NCBI GenBank assembly: GCA_041666155.1
Contig: JBAYHM010000001.1
Location: 1 to 46,527, forward strand
Origin: SZUA-426 sp041666155
GTDB lineage: Bacteria > Spirochaetota > Spirochaetia > Treponematales > Breznakiellaceae
DNA length: 46,527 nt
Reading direction: 5' to 3'
Below the pieces are notes generated by a model. That model was not told the origin of the DNA and did no database searches. It saw only the letters and a list, made by a program, of their open reading frames with translations. Shown one piece after another: positions 41,075 through 46,527 of this stretch. The position numbers and the translations under genes were made by a program. Every line of letters starts with the position of its first letter. The stretch's first letter is position 1.

Positions 41075-41727
41075 CCGTGTTCGCCCTCCCGGAAAAAATC
41101 GAAGCGCTTATTTTCGATGTCGATTCCACGCTTTATACCTGCCCCGCCTACGCGAACGCGCAAATCAGAGGTCAGATTGAGCGCTTGGCGACGGTCAAAA
41201 GCGTTTCATTTGAATCGATGGAAGCCGAAATCCTGGAACGCCGCGCGCGCTGGGCGGCCGAACATGACGGCCAAAAACTGAGTCTGGGGAATCTCTTCGT
41301 GACGTACGGAATCCCCATTGAGGAAAGCGTCCGTTGGAGGGAAGAGCTCATCAAACCTGAGGATTATATCGATGCCGATCCGCGCCTCCGCGCGGTTTTG
41401 TCCGCGGTCCAAGCGCGGGTATGCATCGGCGTCGTGACAAATAATCCCGAGAAGATCGGGCGCCGCACCCTTGCGGCTCTCGGCGTTGAAGACTTGTTTT
41501 CGGTCGTCGTCGGGCTTGACGTCTGCGGCGTATCAAAACCCCACAAGGAACCATTCCGTCGCGCGGCGGCAAGCCTTGAGGCAAAGCTGGAGCATTGCGT
41601 TTCCGTAGGTGACCGTTACGATATCGATATCGCCCTACCCTTGGAACTCGGGATGGGCGGCGTGCTCGTGGACGGCGTGGAAGACGTGTACCGACTCCCT
41701 GAAATCCTTTCTTTCAAGCGACCTTGA
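41071..41727 (+). CDS. HAD-superfamily phosphatase (pyrimidine 5'-nucleotidase-like)
   Basis: 218 residues. HAD motifs: I LIFDVDSTLYTCP (nucleophile and acid Asp), II GVVTNNPEKI, III the Lys in GVSKPHKEPF, IV VGDRYDIDIALP. The FDVDSTLY start and helical cap match the SDT1/pyrimidine-nucleotidase subgroup, but sugar phosphatases look similar. It is the last gene of the PRPP synthetase operon, so a nucleotide or sugar phosphate substrate is likely. Its end overlaps the convergent GyrI-like gene by 14 nt. Confidence 0.87.
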   Translation: MTVFALPEKIEALIFDVDSTLYTCPAYANAQIRGQIERLATVKSVSFESMEAEILERRARWAAEHDGQKLSLGNLFVTYGIPIEESVRWREELIKPEDYIDADPRLRAVLSAVQARVCIGVVTNNPEKIGRRTLAALGVEDLFSVVVGLDVCGVSKPHKEPFRRAAASLEAKLEHCVSVGDRYDIDIALPLELGMGGVLVDGVEDVYRLPEILSFKRP

Positions 41728-42181
41728 TCGGGTAGTAAATGTCGGTCACCATAATCGGGAGGAACGTAATAAAGCCGAAGAGCGGTCCTTTTACGTACAC
41801 TTCGCGGGGCGGTCCGCTCATTTCAAGGCCTTTTGCCGCTAACTCGTCACCGAGGGCTTTGTACGCCGCGTCAAACCGGCTGTAGCTGCCTTTAAGCCGC
41901 AGTTTCAGACAGGGATCGCCGCCGTAATCGACCAGTTTATCGAGTTCGGCAGGATCGCCCGCAACCGGCAGGAACATTTCAAAGTCAACCTTCTGCGGAT
42001 CAGTCGGCTTTTCATAGTACACGGTGAACAAGGGTCCGGCCGGAGTTAAGTTTCGGCTTTTCGCCAATCGATACAGCGCGCCGATATGCTTACCCATCGA
42101 GTACAGAGAATCGCGCGTCCGTACGGAGATGACTTCGTATTCGGGGAAATCCTCCCGCGTAATCCGGAACGGTTCGTTCAT
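41714..42181 (-). CDS. GyrI-like (AraC effector-binding fold) small-molecule-binding protein
   Basis: 155 residues from ATG 42181 with AGGAGGAGG about 9 nt upstream; the longer open frame upstream is the shadow of the divergent gene. The stand-alone GyrI/BmrR C-terminal fold is suggested by EYEVISVRTRDSLYSMGKHI, GPLFTVYYEKPTDPQKVDFE, MFLPVAGDP and LKLRLKGSYSRFDAAYKALG. Such proteins bind or hydrolyse bulky ligands. The C-terminus (IMVTDIYYPIKVA) contains the conserved strand with acidic D and tyrosines. No DNA-binding domain is present. Confidence 0.82.
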   Translation of the reverse strand: MNEPFRITREDFPEYEVISVRTRDSLYSMGKHIGALYRLAKSRNLTPAGPLFTVYYEKPTDPQKVDFEMFLPVAGDPAELDKLVDYGGDPCLKLRLKGSYSRFDAAYKALGDELAAKGLEMSGPPREVYVKGPLFGFITFLPIMVTDIYYPIKVA

Positions 42182-42281
42182 GATGGTGTCCTCCTCCTTT
42201 TTATTATCGTGTATCGCAGCCTCGGATACCAGAAAACCATCTATTGACGGTTTCTCGACTTCCATGCGACCCTTTCCGACC

Positions 42282-43412
42282 ATGAGCGTACTGGAATTCG
42301 CCGCCGATTTCGCAACCCTAGTCTCCCGTTCCGCGATCGCGCCCGGTAGACCTCTTAGGTGGACCATCATCGCGAATCCAAGCGCGGGCGGATTCACTAT
42401 TCGCTCTCGTTGGAACAAACACCGCGAAACGCTCCGCGCGCACGCGGAAAACGCGCTCCGCAAGCCCGCGCGCGCCGGCGGCGCGGCACCCTCACTCACC
42501 GCTCGGGAACTGGACTCAGGAGACGGCGGACTCGGCGCTCTCGGCCTGATCGCGACGACGGGCCCCAAACACGCCGGTGAAATCGTTCGCGCTCTTTTGG
42601 ACGAAGTTGCCGCCGAAACGCCGGATGCGACGACCGGGGCTTTGCCGCTCCACCTGCTGGCGACCGCGGGCGGCGACGGCACAAGCTTGGAAGCGTTGAC
42701 CGTCCTGTTTGAGGCGGCCCCCGCCCTTCGCTCCCGCTTCGCGGTTCTGCGTCTGCCCATGGGGACGGGCAACGACGGCGCGGACTTCCGGGAACTTTCG
42801 GACGCCTTGGACCTTGTCGCGGAACCTTCCCGAATTGAATTCGGCCGCGCCGTAACGCTTTCCACTTCCACGAGCGGCAAAGGGCCTTTCATAGCGTTCA
42901 ATATTCTCTCAATAGGCTTGGACGCGTTCGTGACGCATATGACCAACCGCATGAAAGGCAAAATGCCGGGAGATTCGTACAAACTCTGGGTGGACATCGC
43001 GACGCTGTTTTATGACAAGGTGTACGCCGTGGAGCCGATGACGGTTGTACCCTACGACCAAAATGGGCATGCGCTAACGGCCTTTACCGACCGGCTGCTT
43101 CTCCTGGCCTTCGGCGCGTCGGGGCACCGGACCTACGGATCCAACAAACTGATTCTCCCAAACGACCACAACGTCTGCGCGGTTTCTCAGATGCCGCTAT
43201 TGAAAAAGATTTCTCTGAAACCGCTCTTGTTGTCGGGGAAGCACGCGGAGCTGCCTGATGTCCGCTTATTCACCACGCCCCGCGTTGATATCAGCTATAA
43301 CCAGCCTATTCTGGCCCAGATGGACGGAGAATCCGTATTGATCGAACCGGGCGATTTCCCGATATCGATCGCCCTTTCCGAGCCGGCGATCCCGGCGCTC
43401 AAGGCTATTTGA
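42282..43412 (+). CDS. Diacylglycerol kinase catalytic-domain protein (lipid kinase family)
   Basis: 376 residues from ATG 42282; ATG 42264 is equally possible because neither has a clear ribosome site. The DAGK/YegS-type nucleotide site is present: TIIANPSAGGFTIRSRW, LLATAGGDGTSLEALTVL and LRLPMGTGNDGADFREL. The C-terminal beta-sandwich includes IAFNILSIGLDAFV and QMDGESVLIEPGDF. It would phosphorylate a lipid such as diacylglycerol or a sphingoid-like base. An unusual 25-residue insertion after the first motif is Ala-rich. The gene runs into the cysteine-cluster gene with a TTGA overlap. Confidence 0.85.
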   Translation: MSVLEFAADFATLVSRSAIAPGRPLRWTIIANPSAGGFTIRSRWNKHRETLRAHAENALRKPARAGGAAPSLTARELDSGDGGLGALGLIATTGPKHAGEIVRALLDEVAAETPDATTGALPLHLLATAGGDGTSLEALTVLFEAAPALRSRFAVLRLPMGTGNDGADFRELSDALDLVAEPSRIEFGRAVTLSTSTSGKGPFIAFNILSIGLDAFVTHMTNRMKGKMPGDSYKLWVDIATLFYDKVYAVEPMTVVPYDQNGHALTAFTDRLLLLAFGASGHRTYGSNKLILPNDHNVCAVSQMPLLKKISLKPLLLSGKHAELPDVRLFTTPRVDISYNQPILAQMDGESVLIEPGDFPISIALSEPAIPALKAI

Positions 43413-43681
43413 CGGACACGCGCTTCGAATGCCGTTCCGGCTGCGGCGCCTGCTGCATCGCGCCCTCGTTATCCAGCGCGACGGCGCTCATGCCGAAAGG
43501 CAAAGCGGCGGGAGTTCCCTGCCCACACCTGACTGACGATTTCCGTTGCGACATTTTTGGAAAAAGCGAACGCCCCGCAGTCTGCGGATCGCTCAATGCC
43601 TCGAAAGAAATGTGCGGCGCAACGAGGGAAGAGGCGCTGGCCTACTTGTCCAAACTGGAAGAGCTTACCAAGCCTTTATGA
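43409..43681 (+). CDS. YkgJ-family cysteine-cluster protein
   Basis: 90 residues with eight Cys: CRSGCGACC near the start, PCPHLTDDFRCDIFGKSERP in the middle, and VCGSLNAS. The pattern CxxCxxCC...CPxL...C.iY..RP..C is that of YkgJ/Fe-S-zinc cluster proteins, thought to bind a metal cluster; function is not settled. The only possible start is TTG at 43409, overlapping the previous stop (TTGA), so translation depends on the upstream gene. Its end overlaps the convergent ABC ATPase by 6 nt. Confidence 0.82.
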   Translation: MTDTRFECRSGCGACCIAPSLSSATALMPKGKAAGVPCPHLTDDFRCDIFGKSERPAVCGSLNASKEMCGATREEALAYLSKLEELTKPL

Positions 43682-44773
43682 TTCCACCGGCAACAGACGG
43701 ACGCGGTCGGGATTGAAACCGACTGAAACCGAGGCGCCCTCGGCATACACTTTCTTTGATGTCGGATCATCGATCTGAACCAGAAGCTCTCCGTACGCGC
43801 TATCCACGAAACTTTCGATGCTGTTGCCCAAGTACACGTTCATGCGCACTTTCCCCTCAATATGGCCGGCGCCGCTTTCACCAAGCCGGAGCGATTCGGG
43901 CCGCGCCATGAGCGTCGCTTTGCCGGTCGTTCCAACGCCCGCGGCCGCGCGCGCGACGTGGATGTTTTTACCTTCAAGGCGGCACTCCCGCGCGCCGTCC
44001 GATCCGCCGACAACGTCCACCGGAAAGAACGCGACCTTGCCGACGAAACCCGCGACGAATTTTGAATTCGGATTCTCGTAAATTTCCGAGGGGCTCCCGA
44101 TCTGCTTGATCTCACCGTCCTTCATGACGATGACGCGGTCGGACAGGCTCATCGCCTCCACCCGGTCGTGCGTGACGTAGACGGCGGTGATCCCGAGCGA
44201 TTTCTGGATACGGCGGATTTCAATGCGCATTTGTTCGCGCAGCAACGCGTCCAGGTTGGATAGGGGCTCGTCCAGGAGCAGAACCGCGGGTTCGACGATG
44301 AGGCTGCGCGCGAGCGCGACCCGCTGCTGCTGGCCGCCCGAGAGCCGCCCCGGCGCGCGGTCGCCGAGGTCGGAAAGACCGACCAGCGCGAGCGTTTCGG
44401 CGACCTTTTTCTCAATCTCCGCCTTGGGCAATTTTCGTAGTTTCAGACCGTAAGCCACGTTGTCCGCCACGGTCATATGGGGAAAAAGGCCGTAGCTCTG
44501 GAAGACCGTCGCGGTGTCCCGCTTGTTGGGCGGCAGCTGCGTCACGTCCTCCGATCCGATCAGAATACGCCCCGCGGTTGGGAGTTCGAAGCCCGCGATC
44601 ATACGCAGCGTGGTCGTCTTCCCGCAACCCGAAGGTCCGAGCAGCGTCACCAGCTCCCCGGGAGCGACGACAAAATCCGAGGCGTGCACGGCGATGACGT
44701 CCGCTTTCCCTTTTGTATTCTTGAATCGTTTGGTGACGCCTTCAAGGGTCACCGATACGCTGTTCTTTGCCAT
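43676..44773 (-). CDS. ABC transporter ATP-binding protein, Fe3+/polyamine (FbpC/PotA) type
   Basis: 365 residues. Walker A GPSGCGKTTTLRM, Q-loop VFQSYGLFPHMTV, signature LSGGQQQRVALARSL, Walker B VLLLDEPLSNLDALL, H-loop YVTHDRVEAM. The C-terminal TOBE-type domain (about 245-365) is that of the CUT1/FbpC/PotA branch. AGAGGAG lies upstream of the ATG, 14 nt after the permease stop. It powers the two-module permease encoded upstream. The substrate, Fe3+ or another anion/cation, is inferred from the permease type only; the binding-protein gene would lie beyond the window edge. Confidence 0.92.
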   Translation of the reverse strand: MAKNSVSVTLEGVTKRFKNTKGKADVIAVHASDFVVAPGELVTLLGPSGCGKTTTLRMIAGFELPTAGRILIGSEDVTQLPPNKRDTATVFQSYGLFPHMTVADNVAYGLKLRKLPKAEIEKKVAETLALVGLSDLGDRAPGRLSGGQQQRVALARSLIVEPAVLLLDEPLSNLDALLREQMRIEIRRIQKSLGITAVYVTHDRVEAMSLSDRVIVMKDGEIKQIGSPSEIYENPNSKFVAGFVGKVAFFPVDVVGGSDGARECRLEGKNIHVARAAAGVGTTGKATLMARPESLRLGESGAGHIEGKVRMNVYLGNSIESFVDSAYGELLVQIDDPTSKKVYAEGASVSVGFNPDRVRLLPVES

Positions 44774-44787
44774 ATTTTGCGGCTCCT

Positions 44788-46527
44788 CTAATTCGAAACG
44801 GACTTTTCGGTGAGACCTTCATCCCGCACCAGAAGGCGCATGATACCGAAAGCGGCGAGCACGATGACGATCAAGGCCGTCGCAAGGACGCTCGCCAAAC
44901 CGAATCGAAGATTTTCCGAAAAATTGTAGATTTGTACCGTCAGGTGGTACCATTTGGCGGAAATGAGGAAGATGATGGCGCTGACTGCCGTCATCGACCT
45001 GACGAAGGTGTACGACATGCTGGAGATGAATGCGGGCCTTATCAGCGGCAGCACGATGGTACGGAACACTGTCGGCGTGTCGGCGCCCAGGTCTTGCGCG
45101 GCTTCCTCGATCGATTGATCGATCTGGCGGAGCGACGCGGCGCCGGTCTCCAAGCCAACCGGTAGTTCGCGGATTACGTAGTTGATGACGATGATCGCCG
45201 CCGTGCCTACCAAAAGGAAGGGCGGGCGGTTAAACGCCAGGATATAGCTGATACCGATAAGCGTTCCCGGCACCGCGAAGGGTGTCATCAGGAGCGCTTC
45301 CAGCGCACGCTTGGCGATAAAGGACTTGCGCACCAAAAGAAGCGCGGCGCCCATCGCCAAGAGCCCCGCGATCGGCGTGGCCATCACCGCGAGCGTCACG
45401 GTGCTCTTGATCGCCTGGGATCCCCGAGACAATGCTTCGCCGATATTCGAAAGCGTAAAGGAATAGTCGATACCCCAGTTTTTCACGAAACAGCCGGCCA
45501 CAATCGTCCCATAGAGGGCGATGATGAAGAACAGGCACAGACCGACGAACGCCATCAGCGCGAAACGAACGGGCTTGGAAGCAAGTTCGGTGAGCCTTGT
45601 CGAAGGCTTTCCCGTCACGGTCACGAAGCTCTTGCGGCTGACCCAGTAGCGCTGCGCGAAGAACGCCGTGAGCGTCGGCAATAACAGCAGCAGAGAAAGG
45701 GCCGCTCCACCGCCAAGGTTGCTCCGTCCGGTCACCTCTATGTAGGCTTCAACCGAAAGCACCCGGTAGGATCCGGCCAAAAGCAGCGGATTGGCGAAGT
45801 CCGCCAAAGAATTGGTGAACACCAAAAGCCAGGCGGAAAGCACGCCCGGCATCGCGAGCGGCAAGGTAATCGTCATAAAGGTGCGCAGACGCGAAGCTTG
45901 AAGATCCAGTGCCGCGTCTTCCACCGTGGAATCGATCGATTTGAGCACGCTGGAGAGCGTGAGGTAGGCGATGGGGAACATTCCGATGGTTTGAACCAGC
46001 ACGAGTCCGCCCAGGCCGTAAATGGAAAAGTCCTGCCACGCGAGCAAGCGGCGGGTGATGAGGCCGTTATTTCCGAACAGGAGAATGATGGAAAGCGTGA
46101 GCGAGAACGGGGGGGAGATGACCGGCATGGTCGCCAGCGTCGCGATGGTTTTTTTGCCGCCGACGGAGGTTCGCTCGGTCAGGAACGCGAACGCGAAACC
46201 AATTATGGTAGAGATCGTCGCCGTCCATATCCCCAGCCGCATCGACCCCCACAGCGCGACGAGATACCGCGGCGATATGGTCGTTTGCCAGACTTCCCAG
46301 GTAAAAGCGCCGTCCTTGATGAAGGTCAGGCGCACGGATTCGAACAAAGGATACGCGATGAATATAAGGGCGATGGTGAATAAGCCGGCTACGCCGAAGC
46401 CGGTGGCCGGGTCACGCGACAGTGTCGCCACGGCAAAAATCGTAGCAAAGAGAGCAAGGGCGATCAGAGCGAAGGTCAGCAGCAGCGTTTCAAAACGGGC
46501 GGAGGAGGTTCCGGACGCGACCAACAT
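44788..46527 (-). CDS. ABC transporter permease with two fused membrane modules (FbpB-like); start at window edge
   Basis: At least 579 residues, the full twelve-helix arrangement of FbpB/SfuB-type iron permeases, in which both half-transporters are one protein. The two EAA loops are EDAALDLQASRLRTFMTITL and EEAAQDLGADTPTVFRTIVL. The ATG at 46525-46527 is the last codon in the window; the first helix begins near residue 15, so this may be the true start, but a longer N-terminus cannot be excluded. It is cotranscribed with the ATPase 14 nt downstream. Phosphonate and thiamine importers share this layout, so iron is a best guess. Confidence 0.88.
   Translation of the reverse strand: MLVASGTSSARFETLLLTFALIALALFATIFAVATLSRDPATGFGVAGLFTIALIFIAYPLFESVRLTFIKDGAFTWEVWQTTISPRYLVALWGSMRLGIWTATISTIIGFAFAFLTERTSVGGKKTIATLATMPVISPPFSLTLSIILLFGNNGLITRRLLAWQDFSIYGLGGLVLVQTIGMFPIAYLTLSSVLKSIDSTVEDAALDLQASRLRTFMTITLPLAMPGVLSAWLLVFTNSLADFANPLLLAGSYRVLSVEAYIEVTGRSNLGGGAALSLLLLLPTLTAFFAQRYWVSRKSFVTVTGKPSTRLTELASKPVRFALMAFVGLCLFFIIALYGTIVAGCFVKNWGIDYSFTLSNIGEALSRGSQAIKSTVTLAVMATPIAGLLAMGAALLLVRKSFIAKRALEALLMTPFAVPGTLIGISYILAFNRPPFLLVGTAAIIVINYVIRELPVGLETGAASLRQIDQSIEEAAQDLGADTPTVFRTIVLPLIRPAFISSMSYTFVRSMTAVSAIIFLISAKWYHLTVQIYNFSENLRFGLASVLATALIVIVLAAFGIMRLLVRDEGLTEKSVSN

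Noticed and set aside
41714..42997. 427-codon version of the GyrI-like protein
   Set aside because: The extra N-terminal codons overlap the divergent lipid kinase gene, lack conserved sequence, and a strong ribosome site precedes ATG 42181.
1..46527. CRISPR arrays, rRNA genes, replication origin
   Set aside because: No regularly spaced direct repeats of 23-40 nt, no rRNA-like sequence and no DnaA-box cluster were seen on reading both strands.

Overview
The window looks like chromosomal DNA of a free-living or gut-associated spirochaete (Spirochaetota, Treponema/Spirochaeta-like). The main hints are the GGAKE-type start of a mature solute-binding protein, a membrane-tethered AraC regulator paired with it, split transketolase, a propeller-sensor hybrid kinase, and moderate GC content. 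This assignment is inference from gene style, not from a marker gene.

Layout. 1-1432: the 5' part of a von Willebrand A protein (minus strand), then a YhhQ-type queuosine-precursor transporter whose mRNA carries a clear preQ1-I riboswitch overlapping the ribosome-binding site. 1547-9844: a catabolic unit made of a membrane AraC regulator, a sugar-type ABC importer (binding protein plus two permeases, no ATPase), a UroD-family protein and an ADP-ribosylglycohydrolase. 9845-10547: no intact gene, only a frameshifted transposase tail. 10548-15507 (minus): a six-helix chemotaxis receptor, a secreted protein of unknown function, an HExxH protein, RsmE, and an XRE regulator with a small membrane protein whose promoter contains twin 18-bp repeats. 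15614-23281: an M29-type aminopeptidase, a 1325-residue hybrid sensor kinase overlapping a response regulator, and an acyl-CoA synthetase. 23438-23585 (minus): a candidate small RNA with its own promoter and terminator, whose terminator loop reproduces the anti-Shine-Dalgarno tail of 16S rRNA.

23821-31270: a CBS protein ending in an orphan histidine-kinase phosphoacceptor helix; a tripartite HipBST-type toxin-antitoxin operon with three spaced operators; and an operon of split transketolase, an SCP2-like protein, a zinc alcohol dehydrogenase and a double-domain MerR regulator. 31271-36928: a mixed, partly AT-rich accessory stretch. It holds a 97-nt cloverleaf-like inverted-repeat element, two tandem lipoproteins, two methyltransferases, a 5'-truncated phosphatase, a divergent isochorismatase/WYL-regulator pair, and a large palindrome built around a CAU-anticodon tRNA gene and an inverted, interrupted copy of its 3' end.

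37012-46527: an OmpA-family protein; an overlapping operon of PRPP synthetase, FGGY kinase and HAD phosphatase; a GyrI-like protein divergent from a diacylglycerol-kinase-family protein and a cysteine-cluster protein; and the ATPase and two-module permease of an Fe3+-type ABC importer, whose upstream end runs into the window edge.
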